Assembly: GCA_963383645.1 (NCBI GenBank)
Contig: OY726565.1
Coordinates: 30,250,034-30,314,033 of the forward strand
DNA: 64,000 bases
Source: Muscardinus avellanarius
Taxonomy: Eukaryota; Chordata; Mammalia; Rodentia; Gliridae
Direction of reading: 5' to 3'
The notes under the pieces are model-generated. The model did not search any database. It was not told the origin of the DNA and worked only from the letters and a program-made list of their open reading frames with translations. Below, one piece after another: positions 32,864-44,991 of this stretch. The translations under genes were made by a program, and so were the position numbers. Numbering within the stretch: the stretch's first letter is position 1; the number at the start of each line of letters is the position of its first letter.

Positions 32864-33979
32864 TTGGAAAGTGCAATAAATTCAGAAGCACTTACATATC
32901 CATAGAGGTAGACTTTTTAAGTGAAATACACTGAATATAATATATTCATATGTTTATTAATATGAGCTGAAAACCTAAATTTCATTGGATTGAATTTGTG
33001 GTAGTACCCTTATCCTCAGGGTACATATTCCAAGGCCTTAGTGGATGTCTGAAAGCAAGAACAGTACTGAATCTTATTTGTACTATTTTTTCCTCTACAT
33101 ACATACTTAAAGTTTAACTTATAAACTAGGCACAGTAAGAGATTAACAACAATAACTAATAATAAAATAGAGCAATTGTAACTATACAATTATAATAAAA
33201 GTTTGTGCTTTGAGGCCATTAAATAAAATACAAATAAAATGGTGTTACTTGAAAACAAGTACTTCAAATCTGTGGTAGTTGATTTGATAAACAAAGACAG
33301 ATATGGACTAGGGCACAAGTAGGGTATGCAGCAAGGAGACACTAGACAATAGGACGATTCACACCCCAGGAGCAAGATTTCATAATGCTACTCAGGATGA
33401 TGTACAATTTAAAGCTTATGAATTGCTTATTTCTTGAATTTTCTATTTAATATTTTTGAACACGAGTTATCTGTGGGCAGTTAAAACTGAGGGGGGTAAC
33501 TATCATATTTTAAACTGGTTCGGATTTCTCTTAAACTTGGACTTATTTTTTAAACTAAGGCATGTATTAATGAAGTAAGGAAGAAAGCAGATCATGGACT
33601 GAATGCTCGGTACTGGAGCTACTTTTGCAATCTGCCTTGGGGTCAGATAACCTGGGTTAGCATTCCGATCTCACTCTTTCTTAACAAGGTAAGCTTATCA
33701 TTAATAATATAATTCAAAACTACAGATTATCTTCATAAAATAATACCTGAGAAACTTAAATTGTTTTGTGGAACACCAGTGTGGAACTAGCAGGAAGGGT
33801 GTATGACCCCCATTGAGTGCATGTGACTACTCCTCAGGAGGTCTTCAGCTGATGGCCAGGTCACCCCTTTAGCTTCCCCATGTTTCAACAGCGCCCTTTA
33901 AGGAGATTCTTATGATTTCCCATTGTAATTGCTATAGCTGTGAAAGGCATTGTGTGCATTTCTTTCTCTGACTATTCTC

Positions 33980-33983
<4 letters not shown>

Positions 33984-34029
<46 letters not shown>
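33984..34029. repeat. (TG)n microsatellite
   Basis: More than 20 TG units next to an old SINE. Confidence 0.95.
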
Positions 34030-34031
<2 letters not shown>

Positions 34032-34033
<2 letters not shown>

Positions 34034-34194
34034 CTTGTTTGCTGAAGTGGAATCCTACCACTGAGATATATCTACAGACCTTCTTATTTTTATTTTAAAA
34101 CATTCTAAATTGCTGAGGACCTCCAAGTTGTGACCCTCCTGTCTCAGCCTCCCAAGTACTGAGATTATAGGCATGTGCTACTGAACCCTGCTAA
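34032..34194 (-). repeat. Old B1/ID SINE
   Basis: CCTCCTGTCTCAGCCTCCCA and GAGATTATAGGCATGTGC are recognisable; the ID side is eroded. Confidence 0.7.
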
Positions 34195-34351
34195 CATTCA
34201 TCATTTTGATATTCAAGACAAGACATACGTAATTATAATATCTGAGGCATGCCTGAGCTAACTTGCTCGCAGTTGCATACTCACTTCATGGAAATTTGAA
34301 CCAGACTTCAACATATAATGAACACATAAATACACTCTAAAACATACTTAC

Positions 34352-34405
34352 AATTGCACCGTTGATCCCTCTTTCACCTCTGGGACCTTTAGCACCTGGT
34401 CCTCC
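34352..34405 (-). CDS. COL14A1: COL14A1 exon: COL2 triple helix (54 bp)
   Basis: This exon encodes residues 777-794 (GGPGAKGPRGERGINGAI), six Gly-X-Y triplets. A 54-bp exon starting with a full Gly codon is the classic fibrillar-collagen unit. Acceptor is TTTTAG and donor GTAAGT. Confidence 0.95.
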
Positions 34406-34552
34406 CTAAAATACATAGTAAGGGCATATTTTAGTTTGCGCATAAGGAAGTAGAAAGAACTTGATAACATAAAAAATGTTTCAAGAAGGAATTCATTCTC
34501 CAGACAACACTTCCACAGACACTTGCAAATACTAAAGTAAAAAATTAATGTG

Positions 34553-34634
34553 AGGTCTGAGAGCTCAGTGGTAGAGCACTTGCCTGGCATGTGTGAGGCC
34601 CTGGGTTCAATCCACAGCACCAAAATAAAATAAT
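34553..34634 (+). repeat. ID element
   Basis: GAGCTCAGTGGTAGAGCACT and GGGTTCAATCCACAGCACCA are A-box and B-box regions, followed by an A-rich tail. Confidence 0.9.
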
Positions 34635-35144
34635 GCAATCATGTCATGTAAATATGTGGGAAAAGCAAATTTCTAACATTTGTATATTCTAAGTGTCCTA
34701 TTTTTACAATCTGAACTTTTCTTATAGTTGGCAAAATTGGAAGTTCATCTGGAAATTTGAAGTTTTTTGGGGAAAGCAAACATTTCTTGAACATAGTAAA
34801 GAGAAAATGTGTTTTAGAATTATGTAAATTGCATTCTTCAGGAAAAATATCCAAAAAGAAGAGGATCTTAAATCTCCCACAGCCTCAGAACATGTATTTA
34901 AGTTACAGGAATTCAGAGACCACCGAACACATACAAAATATAATATTACCTCACCACTAGAGAAAAATAGTTCTTAAACACATCTGTTATATCTAGGGTA
35001 TGCTTTTATGTTTATAACTCCAGTGATATTTTTTCTTTATATGACAAGCTATTTTGTAATCTATCTAAAATCAACTTGTATCATTTTTTATGGCTCAAGT
35101 GTAGTAAAATTGGTGTTCTAAGAATCTTTAAGCTACATATATGT

Positions 35145-35345
35145 TGTTTTTTGGGGGGGTGGTTGTGAGTCTGGGGAAGGAACCCAGGAGCATTCATCCC
35201 CTGCCCTATTTTTTATCCTTTATTTTGAAACAGGGTCTCAGTGAGTTTTAGAGGGCCTCACTAAGTAGCTGAGGCTGTCTGCGAACTGTGATCCTTCTGA
35301 ATGCTGGGACTCAGCATTCAGGCTTTGAGCCACGCCAGGCTTTGA
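35145..35345 (-). repeat. B1/ID SINE, truncated head
   Basis: GAAGGAACCCAGGAGCATTC and TTTTGAAACAGGGTCTCAG match; the B1 head region is rearranged (a repeated AGGCTTTGAGC). Confidence 0.75.
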
Positions 35346-35784
35346 GCTGCTCCTATGTTAATTAACCATTTTCTTAAAAGAAGGTAACAGGGCTTAGAGC
35401 TATTGTTTTCATTTGTCAAATTAGAGCAACTCACTTGTTGGATTGACTAAATCAAGGAGTTACACATTGACCAAGGAGATAGTCACTGCAGTCTTCAGTG
35501 TTTTGTTTTGCCATCTCCCTGCCTGCCATGAATAGATCTGGTTATAATCTTCTCACTCTGATTTCAAACTGTAGGACTTTTACCCAGAGTTTATGATACC
35601 ATTACATATATGAATTTCCCTCTTTATGTTATTCTCGTGGTATGTCTGCTACATAAGGTGCATATGTTCTAGCTCTAAACACAGGTCAACTCTCAATTAC
35701 AGCTCTACTCCATTCATACAGAAAACTGTTAGGCACGATGAGGAATTTTCAAAGTAATGGAACCACAGATAGAAACCCAGATAT

Positions 35785-35788
<4 letters not shown>

Positions 35789-35825
<37 letters not shown>
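35789..35825. repeat. (TG)n microsatellite
   Basis: About 18 TG units in the intron between the exons at 34352 and 36072. Confidence 0.95.
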
Positions 35826-35828
<3 letters not shown>

Positions 35829-36071
35829 TTTTTAAAAGAAAAGCTCTTCACTAGCCCAATATTCTTATTTCTGTGAAGCAGAAGTGGTGATATGTAAAAA
35901 ACCAGAATTGAATTTTTTACTTGATTTACTATTTTGTATTGCTTAAACATATTGTGAAGATGGTCTGTAATTTAAAATGCTCTACCCTACAAAACACAGA
36001 AGCATTTTATAGAACCCATTCTGGCAAATAGCGGATCATTCCACAGATTTAAAAGACTTTGGTTTCCTTAC

Positions 36072-36158
36072 CGCAGGGCCTGGTGGGCCTGGAGGCCCAA
36101 CACTGTCCTGTGTGCACGTGCAGGCGTTTGGAAGAGCAGGGCATTTTGCTTCATCTCT
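36072..36158 (-). CDS. COL14A1: COL14A1 exon: Cys-rich junction and start of COL2
   Basis: This exon encodes residues 748-776. It reads [20 protein letters not shown] and then GPPGPPGPA, so it contains the switch from globular to triple-helical sequence. Three cysteines ([10 protein letters not shown]) sit immediately before the first Gly-Pro-Pro triplet and could link chains (inference). Acceptor is TTTCAG and donor GTAAGG. Confidence 0.95.
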
Positions 36159-36814
36159 CTGAAAATTTGAAAAGAATATTTACCTATGATTTGGGGGTGG
36201 AGAAGGCTTCCCATCTCCCACCCCACTTACATACACAAGTATGTCTGTTTCCCAACCTGAAGACATACTTCTAATGATCATCACCAACAGCCTTACACTG
36301 GAACTTACTTCGCTTTTTATATCTTTATTTTTTATTTTAGGAAAACGCACATGATGAAGCAATGTTTACAAGACTATGAGGACCACTGTTGATTTAATCC
36401 AATTTTGTCAAATCCAGTGTTAAACCAACACTGTATATTTTAAATATCAACTCCTTTTTCATTCAGAAAAGAAAATTCAAAACTCTTTCCATGACCTACA
36501 AGTCCCCACATGTTCTTAGAAGCAGCTACCCCTTCCACGCCCCTCTCGCTGCCTACCAGCCCATGCACTTTCACTTGCTCAGGCCTACCCATCCACCTCG
36601 GGTTGCTCAGATATTTATACACTACACTGTGGCCTTGGGGCCACTTGGAGTTCCCTCCGGTGGGAATGCTCTTCCTTCTTTATCCACATATTTTTTACCT
36701 TCTCTGCATTCAGGTCTCTGTCTAATAAAGGCAGAGGGACCTCTAGGTCTCTCACTTTATAGCATGGTACAGTCATTCTTTAGTATCTATAAGGGATTGG
36801 TCCCCACACATACA

Positions 36815-36817
<3 letters not shown>

Positions 36818-36858
<41 letters not shown>
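36818..36858. repeat. (TG)n microsatellite
   Basis: About 20 TG units in the intron between the exons at 36072 and 37514. Confidence 0.95.
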
Positions 36859-36860
<2 letters not shown>

Positions 36861-37513
36861 CAAATATATGTATATTTCCTAATTATTTCCCTCCCCTTGC
36901 CTTTTACTAGAGTACCCAATTTTATTGCCACAACCTAACTTTATCACCACACAGAATAGTCTCTGCTTTATAATAAATATTCCACAAGTACTTGCTAACT
37001 AAATAAAGAGCACTCATCTGTGAGTGCATATAGTTCTTTGATTGCTTGCCAAAAGCTTCTAATCCATCACCAGCATTTGGCTAAAATTATTACCACCTAC
37101 CCAGATACAAGGGGATGGGGGAACTGTCATCTCAACAAGAAATGTGGTTATTTCTACCATTTGAAAAACTTTAGATATCCAGAAAGGTGAGGGCTAACTA
37201 TAAAATGCTGACACCATAAACAATGGAACAGTTTTGCAGTAAGTAGGCTTATCAAGCACACTGACTCGGCTGGACTCGGCTGAGGATTTCCAGATCTGGT
37301 CTCATGCATTCCCAGCTGGCAAGGGAAGCCTCACAGCCATTGGCCTGGGCTGCGGTAGCTGATGAGCGCACACACTTTGCATGTCCCTTGGCTCCTGGCT
37401 GGAAATGCAGCTGCTGAGTGTTACTTCCTCTCCCAGGCCATCTGCAGTACAAGGGTTTATTCCTGGAGGACTAACTACTCAAGCCAAAGCAGGATTCATT
37501 CTGTTTTACTTAC

Positions 37514-37591
37514 CCTAGAAGGAATATCACAGCATCTGTCTCTGCTGGTCCACACCGGGCTGCAGACAATGTCAAAACTCTGGATTTGGAA
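37514..37591 (-). CDS. COL14A1: COL14A1 exon: end of the TSPN domain, Cys-rich
   Basis: This exon encodes residues 722-747, 26 codons, both phases 0. It runs [20 protein letters not shown] and then [14 protein letters not shown] is the expected last strand of the TSPN fold, and the CC pair begins the cysteine-rich junction to the triple helix. Acceptor is TTGCAG and donor GTAAGT. Confidence 0.95.
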
Positions 37592-38267
37592 CTGCAAACA
37601 ACCAATAGCAACATCAGCTAAAGATGCACGAAAAACATTTTATATTAGCGTTTTCATATTTTAACCTTTTCCAACTTCTCATACAGACTCTATCAAGGGT
37701 TCAAGCCCTTGCAAGCAAAGTGACCCTTATGTCATAAGGTAAGTATATAAAAATATATGCCTAAGAGAGACAGTAAACTGAAATGTGTACGTGAAATTCC
37801 CACTCCTGATTTACTTCTTTGTCTGAAATGTTTGAGTAAATTTTATTTCTTCAAGAGAACATTCATTTCTATACTTAAAGTAGTCCGAAGATTATGCACA
37901 TTTGAATCAATTTTTATGAATCTGCTCCTATAGAAAAGTAGCATTCATTAGAGAGACCATTTCTCCTTCATTCTAAAGTTGATGCTTTTTGTTTAGAAAT
38001 TGTTACCTAGGAGTTGACAAATAACTTTTCTGATGGCTCTCAATTTAAAATATTTTATATTGAGATAGTTCTGTCTACCATTTGAATATATAGCTCTGTT
38101 GACAAAAAGTAAAAGGTTATTTAGAAATAGTTATTCTTTTAAAAACTGATATTATTGTTCAATTCAAATATCAAATCCAAAATTCAACAAAAATTGGGTT
38201 TAATCATAACTACATTAAATTTTGAACAAATTCTTTTTATGTTGTAATTCAAATTTTCCCATTTTGT

Positions 38268-38483
38268 TTGTTTGTTTGTTGTTTGTACTGGGGATTGAAC
38301 CCAGGGGCATTATACCTCTGAGCTACACTCTTAGCCCCTTTTTTTTTCCCTTTTTTGAAACAAGGTCTTGCTAGGTTGTTAAGGGTCTCACTAAGTTGCT
38401 GAGGCCATCAAATCTGTGATTCTCCTGTCTTAGCCTCCCAAGTACTGGGATTATAGGCATAGGCATGCACCACCAGGCCTGGC
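38268..38483 (-). repeat. B1/ID SINE
   Basis: GTACTGGGGATTGAACCCAG begins the ID side and CACCACCAGGCCTGGCT ends the head. Confidence 0.85.
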
Positions 38484-38497
38484 TTAATTTTCTTTCT

Positions 38498-38700
38498 TTC
38501 TTTTTTTTTTTTTTTGGGTGGTAGTAGGGTTCCTGGAAGCCCTTCGACCTCCGGGCTACACTCCCAGACCTATTTTTTATATTTTTTTTAATTTGGAAAC
38601 AGGGTCTCTTAAGCCAGCGAGCCTGGCTTCGAACCAGCGCGATCCTCCTGTCTCTGCCTCCCAAGCGCTGGGATTACAAGCGTGCACCACCACGCCCAGC
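38498..38700 (-). repeat. B1/ID SINE, young subfamily, abutting another
   Basis: Carries TCTTAAGCCAGCGAGCCTGG. CTTAATTTTCTTT flanks it at both ends, so it inserted at the border of the SINE to its left. Confidence 0.88.
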
Positions 38701-39189
38701 TTAATTTTCTTTTTTGAATCTGGAAGATAATCCTATCCATGCCAGATTAAACAAATAATGACATTAAAGTAGTAATAGAAGCCAAAGAAGTTAGAAGCCT
38801 ATTATTTGACATTTAATATTAACTTAATTAGCCTGGTACAATGAAAGTTTTGATTGACATCTTTACTACTGAATCACAATGTGAATGGAGTGAGTTAGCT
38901 CCTGCCCTGAACTTGAGGCAACGAAGCTTTACAGTAAGTCATAGATCGGCTGCCCTGCTGCACTGATCCCTCTGAGACAGACAAATGACTCTTCTATGAG
39001 CAAACACGGGCTCTAAGGACACTCACAGCTGGTGTCCACAAATGCTTAGTGTCCTAACTGCACAAAACATGCATTAACAATATCTTCGAAGAACACAAAG
39101 TGAACTATTTGAGACTTAATTTTACCCAGTATACTGGCAACTATCTGCATGCTTTCTCTCCAATCTGCTCTTGTTTAAGATGACTACAT

Positions 39190-39319
39190 GGGTCTGAGAC
39201 AGGAGGCTCCAAAGTTTGAGACCAGCCTGGGCAACTTAGTGAAACTCTGCCTCAAAATAAAATATACAAAGGGCTGGGGATCTAACTCAGAGGTAGAACC
39301 CTACTCCTGGGTTCAAGTT

Positions 39320-39320
<1 letters not shown>
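39190..39320 (+). repeat. B1/ID SINE, partial
   Basis: GAGACCAGCCTGGGCAACTT and GGGCTGGGGATCTAACTCAG identify a copy lacking the first part of the head. Confidence 0.75.

Positions 39321-39359
<39 letters not shown>
39321..39359. repeat. (AC)n microsatellite
   Basis: About 19 AC units at the 3' tail of the SINE, from which it probably grew. Confidence 0.95.
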
Positions 39360-39361
<2 letters not shown>

Positions 39362-39606
39362 CTTGACTCTGTGATATTCCCTGGTGCCTGGATATCTTGT
39401 TTTGTCTCTAGTAGTAAAGTACATTAGCATGTTCTGTTGGTAGCATATTTTCTGAATGCAACTTTTCCAAAGTTCCAATATGACCAACAAACGTGACAAT
39501 TTGAGACTCACTGAGAAACACATAAATAAAACATACTGAGCTATTTAGAATGCACCATGTCAATCTTAACATGAGGTACATTGAAACATAAAAATGCATG
39601 ACTTAC

Positions 39607-39756
39607 TGTGGCAGATTTCCTCTCCCCTTTAAGTAGCTTTCCGAGAATTTCAAAACCATCAGTTGTGATATTTCCAGCTTCCTTGATGTCTTTTTCTATA
39701 ATTTCATAGCAGTCAATATAAATCTTAACACTTTTTGAAGTCACTACAATATGAAC
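39607..39756 (-). CDS. COL14A1: COL14A1 exon: TSPN domain
   Basis: This exon encodes residues 672-721, exactly 50 codons. It runs [20 protein letters not shown], then [17 protein letters not shown], ending KSAT. GNIT is a potential N-glycosylation site, and the Cys in YIDC is a conserved TSPN cysteine. Acceptor is TTTTAG and donor GTAAGT. Confidence 0.96.
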
Positions 39757-41186
39757 CTAAAAAGATAATGTTTCCATTATAAAATTTTTACACCAAAATG
39801 TTGTCTTCTGCATACTTCCAAATTACAGATTTAAAAACTAAAGCATTTCATAAATCATTCTTATCCCAAATCAAGTCTTGGACTAAAACTTTAAGACTGA
39901 AGTTGCAATGTCAGTGATCTTTAATCATGTGAAACTAGTCATGCACTTAATTAACCTCTTGGGTCTCAGCTTCTGTCATCCACATAGATGTGCATGATTT
40001 CTTACTTTCTACCATGTCTCTTGCTGAAATGACCAAAGGAGTGAATAAAATGCTTTCCTAAACTAGGAAGGACTATCCAAGCAGAGGCTAACAAATCATT
40101 TATCTATTATAATCAGTATGAAGGACACTCATTTCTTCCATTGATTTTGCTAAATTTCGTTTTTACTTTTTTATTCCCCTGTCTCAGCCCAAATAACCTA
40201 TACACCATATAGAATCCTCTATAGAGATTCAACTCTTGAAATCATTAGAATTCAAGATTTATTTCCTTTTAAGAAAAAAAAATCATACATGGTAATTTAT
40301 CTTGTGTCTGCTACTAACATAATGTTAGAAAATCTTTTAGTAAAGATAATAATATTTGTATTTCAACAATGTAAAGCATGGCTATAGATAATCTTTGACT
40401 TTAAAGTTATACTCATAGTTTCTACTTATCACAGTACAAATATATAAGCAAGCACTTGATGATTACCTTGAAAAGTTTGGCAAAAAGTTAAAAGGAAAAA
40501 AATTTCCTTAAATGTTCTAAATCAGTATGACTAAGAACAATTTCTAAAGTTTTATTTTTAAACTAAATATAAAGTTACACATTTAGTTAATCACATAGAA
40601 TCATCACCAAAACATGACCTAACTATATATAATAAATGTGAATTAAATATTGCCCTCACATGTAAGTGATACACAACTTACTAAAAATAAAGTTTAAATG
40701 CCCTCATCAACTAACATTGAACTCAAGAGGAACATCATGTAAGCATTTCAAGGATATCTATTATCTATGCAGAATTAGAACTTTTTATTGACTCATATGA
40801 ACAACCACAGAAGCAAATGTTTACAAAGTATGTGGAAAACCACATGATTCTCAAAAACGATTTCAAAATCAAAACTGTTTTAATTTATATCAATATCACT
40901 CCAAATAAACTTGTCATTCAATGCTAACCAAAGCAAAGCACATCCTAAAAACACATTTTGCTGTAATGTATTCAGTGCATTTCACTGCATTTCAGTTCCA
41001 TTTCAGATTGGGCTCTTCATCTATAGAACAACTTCAAGACAATCCACCTGTTACTCAACTGCCAAACTGCTGGTCCAGCCTAGCAGAAGAAATAGGGACC
41101 CTATGTCACTCACCTCCCTCCCTGGCTCTGCCATTCCTAAAACTACCTTCTTCATCTATTCCTGTTCTTCCTTGTACTCTGAGGGT
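39757..41186 (-). other. COL14A1 largest intron, 3' third
   Basis: Unique-looking AT-rich sequence without recognised repeats or exons. The whole intron is 39757-44553. Confidence 0.5.
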
Positions 41187-41395
41187 TTTTTTTTAACTTT
41201 TTATTGGTGCACTATACTCATACCTCTTAATGGAGTGCAAGATGGTAGAGGCATACATGCACACATCACTCAATTAGCCCTTCCCCAATTTCCTCCCCAT
41301 TCTTTCCCCCTCCCTCCTTCTCATGTTTGGCTTAGTAATTGACTTTGCTATGTTTGTGAATATACATCATGTATATTAGAGGATTTCGCTCTGAA
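41187..41395 (-). mobile_element. L1 3' end fragment
   Basis: TTTTTATTGGTGCACTATAC after a T-run repeats the module seen at 24160. GGCTTAGTAATTGACTTTGC is also shared. Confidence 0.6.
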
Positions 41396-41880
41396 CTTCT
41401 CAAATAAATTTACCTCATCTGTTAACAACAACAGGGAACACAAGAAGAAAAAAATGATTTAAAGAGAATGTACAAATGATAATTATCTGACAGTCCTAAT
41501 TTTACCCTCTCAGAGAACTGCTCATTCCCAACCTAAAAATGAAGAAACTTCTTTTTGGGAATTAGATGGGACGTGAAAGAAGAGTGTTAAAATCCCTGGC
41601 TCAGCAAAAAACACAAACAGTGGAAAGTGACCGTAGGTAGTTCTTTAATTGATAGAATAAAGGATAATGGGTAAAAAGAAAGAGAGTGGGGTATTATATA
41701 TTCATAATTTGCTAAGAAGCTAGATCTTAAATCATTCAAAACACACAGTGGTAGCTATGTAGAAGTAATAAATATGTTAATTAGCTCATTTCACAATGCA
41801 TATGTGTAGCAAAATAATTCCTCATATCACTAAACGCATATAATCTACGTATCAAAGACATCTCAGTAAAACTTCATTTT

Positions 41881-42086
41881 GGTTTTTATTTTTTGTGGTA
41901 CTGGGGATGGGTTCCTACCCTCGGGCTATACTCCCACGCCTATTTTATAATTTCTTTTGAAACAGGGTCTCACTAAGTTGCTGAGAGCCTCACTAAGTAG
42001 CTGAGGCTGGCTTTGAACCTGTGAGATCCTCCTGTCTCAGCCGCCCAAGCGCGGGGATTACAAGCGTGCGCCACCACGCCCGGCTA
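41881..42086 (-). repeat. B1/ID SINE with 14-bp target duplication
   Basis: A full copy. TAAAACTTCATTTT lies at 41867-41880 and 42087-42100. Confidence 0.92.
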
Positions 42087-42264
42087 TAAAACTTCATTTT
42101 AGAGAATGAAGTTGGTGAGTGAAGAAGGAAAAGAACTTAGTGACAAGTGAAAGGAGAAACTAAAAAAAAATGCAGATTATGAAGGAAGTAGAGAGTTTGG
42201 GGAGAGAAGATAAGAAGACTGAAAAAAGAGAAAGGAGATATTATATAAAACTCAATAATTCAAA

Positions 42265-42438
42265 TACCTCTGTGGGACAGGAGGATCACAGGTTTGATGA
42301 CAGCCTCCACAAGTACTAAGACTCTCATCAACCTAGTGAGACCCTGTTTCACAATAAATATAAAATAGGGCGGGGGATTTAGCTAAAAATAGAATGCCCT
42401 AGGTTCAATCCCCAGTACAACCAAAAAAAAAAAAAACT
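42265..42438 (+). repeat. B1/ID SINE, diverged
   Basis: GGACAGGAGGATCACAGGTT, GAGACCCTGTTTCACAATAA and AGGTTCAATCCCCAGTACA are in order. Confidence 0.8.
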
Positions 42439-43007
42439 TCTATGAAAAGATGACAGAGTGACAGAAAGGCAAGAAGGAATGCCAAAAAATATTATCTTGG
42501 TTTGCAATAATTAATGACTATCTCTATTGACCTCTGGAAATGCTGCCTTTTGGCTCAACTAAAAAGAAGCATTCCATGAGAGTTAGAAATTCTAAAATAG
42601 CTACTAAATGGTTATCAGTTGTTTAGAAGAAGATTAGATTCTCAATATCTTTAGTGGGTATGAAAAAAAATACAATTGTCCTTCCCAGAATGACACTCAA
42701 ATGTAAGTTTAATAGGTGTATGAACGAGCCAACAAAAAGCTCCTAAGAACTTTGCCAGATCTATTATCAGATGAGAATCATTTGAAACCAGTAATATTCT
42801 CCAAATGGGAATTTGGTCTCTCAGTGAAGAATTTATTTTACTGCACTACCTGAAAGTCTATAAAATTTTAAGTAAAAATATTTTCATTTTCTTCCTATGG
42901 TTTGGTTTGGTTGATTTGGTTTGGTTTGATCGCCACCAACGTACAGGTAAGCCTCTTTGAGCCTTAAGAGGAAAGTCCTTTACCATCCTTATCAAGAATC
43001 TGCTGAG

Positions 43008-43204
43008 CTCATGCCTATATCCCCAGTACTTGGGAGGCTGAGAGCAGAGGATTGCAGATTGAAGGCAAGCCTTAGCAATTTAGCGAGGTCCTCCAGAATG
43101 TAATGAGAACCTTTTCAAAATAAAAAATAAAATAGGGCTGAGGGTATAGTTTGGAGGCAGAATTCCCCCAGATTCAATCCCCAATACCACACAAAAAATT
43201 TTTT

Positions 43205-43206
<2 letters not shown>
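43008..43206 (+). repeat. B1/ID SINE, diverged
   Basis: CCCAGTACTTGGGAGGCTGA and ATTCAATCCCCAATACCACA mark the two halves. Confidence 0.8.

Positions 43207-43271
<65 letters not shown>
43207..43271. repeat. (TA)n microsatellite
   Basis: About 32 uninterrupted TA units follow the A tail of the SINE at 43008-43206. Confidence 0.97.
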
Positions 43272-43273
<2 letters not shown>

Positions 43274-44099
43274 TATGAATTCAAAAAGCATCCTGGAAAA
43301 AATCAGGTTTCCTTGAGAATAAAAACATCAAGAAATCATGCTAAATCTACCCAAACAGAAAAAAGCTCTTCATTTTCACCTAAGAATCAAGTTGAACTGA
43401 AAATATTTGTCTTTTATATATGGAGCTAATATTTCTGCATGACATACTTGAAAAGATTAGGCCACTTGTGTAATAACTGGTATTTCTATAAAAATAATCC
43501 AGTGCATGAAGAAATATCCATAAAAGTTTGTTCCTAGCCTAGATTGCTTCTTTTGTTTCTCATGCTTCTGACTTCAATTCTCTTATTTGCCAACTCGTCA
43601 TCCTTTAGAAATCTAAGTTTCTATTGTCCTCTGAATATTGATATACAATTAATATCACCAACAGTATATAATCCCCTACAATGCATCTTAGAACTCTTAA
43701 TAAGACTTTTAGAGAATCCCATATTTAGAAAATATTCTTTAAGAGAATAAGTGTATTCCTGTAATATTAAGCTCATAAATATGTATCTTAATAATTTTGG
43801 TAAATTTAATTATAACTGGTAACTTAATTATAATTTGTAACTTAATTATATTGGTAATTTTCAGGCTGATAAAAATTTACTATAGTTTATTACCTTCACT
43901 ACATTTCACCACCATATTTGTAACTTTTCAATAAGCAGGCAAGCAAAAGAAGGTTTCTGTTCTCAATAAAAAATTATCAATTAAAATATAATTCACTAAT
44001 ATAGTAAGATTTTCAAACTGAAGAAGATAAATATGTGCAGTAAAATAAAAAAGAGGTGAACAATATTGTATATGCCATCTGACTCCATTTTTTAAAAAC

Positions 44100-44310
44100 T
44101 AGCTGGCTGTGGTGGCACACACTTGTAATCCCAGTACTTGGGAGGCTACTACTGAAGGATCATGATTCCCAGCCAGCCTCAGTTACTTAGTGAGGCCCTC
44201 ATAACTGAGTGAAACCTTGTTTTAAATAAAGAATAAAACATAGGGTGTGGGTGTAACTTGGAGGTAGAATTCCTCTGGGTTCAATCCTCAGTACCTCAAA
44301 AAAAATTTTT
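44100..44310 (+). repeat. B1/ID SINE
   Basis: GCTGTGGTGGCACACACTTG to GGTTCAATCCTCAGTACC with an A/T-rich tail. It ends about 245 bp from the exon at 44554. Confidence 0.85.
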
Positions 44311-44553
44311 TTTGAAAAACTATAAACACTGAAAGTATATCAAAATGTTAATGGTAGTTATCTCTTGAATAGTAAAATTGTTGTTTTAAGTTTTTTCTTT
44401 GAATTAATCAAATTATTCTAAAATACAATTTTTAAAGTCATTGCTGATTCTTCCAACTTAACAAGACATTTTGATAAATAATAAAAGAAACTAATTTTAA
44501 TTTTGTCATATTCTCTTTCTAGAAAGGAGACTCAGATAATCTTACATTTTTAC

Positions 44554-44663
44554 CTTATGAAAACTTCCATAAAATAATGTCTTTACTTCATCTGTGTCAA
44601 ATGTAACAGTTTGCGTCTCTCCTCTTGTATCCTTATTAAAGAATGATAATGTCTTGCTGGAAG
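44554..44663 (-). CDS. COL14A1: COL14A1 exon: TSPN domain
   Basis: This exon encodes residues 635-671. It contains [15 protein letters not shown] and [17 protein letters not shown]. It ends in phase 0 at a GTAAAA donor and begins after a TTACAG acceptor. It precedes the largest intron in the window (4.8 kb). Confidence 0.95.
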
Positions 44664-44848
44664 CTGTAATCATCATAAGATTATTATTAAATTTCTTGGC
44701 ATAATTTTATTGAAAATATTAACGAATAATTCTTGTTGGAGATATTTCTTGAAAAAAATCAATAACCTCAGATTTAATAACATGCAATTAGAAATTTACA
44801 AACATCTAATATTTGAAAAAGCTTAAATATAAAAGCACATATTCTTAC

Positions 44849-44991
44849 GGTCTGCAATCACTCCAACTTGTGGTCTGTAGTCTCTGTCTGTAATTTGCCA
44901 AATTGCAAAAGGGTCATTGGGACTTTCAGGGAGAAGTCTGAACAATAATATAATCGTGTATGAAGGAGGGAGTCCATTTGGATGTAAGTCT
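44849..44991 (-). CDS. COL14A1: COL14A1 exon: TSPN domain
   Basis: This exon encodes residues 588-634 plus split ends. It reads [20 protein letters not shown], then [19 protein letters not shown]. The central strands of the TSPN fold are recognisable (IWQITD). Acceptor is CAACAG and donor GTAAGA. Confidence 0.95.

Noticed and set aside
36491..36859. 122-codon plus-strand frame ending in a Cys-Val run
   Set aside because: The tail is translation of a TG microsatellite and the rest has no family resemblance.
23072..43271. CRISPR-like arrays suggested by regularly repeated tracts
   Set aside because: All are simple microsatellites ((AC)n, (TG)n, (CTAT)n, (TA)n) in mammalian introns without spacers.
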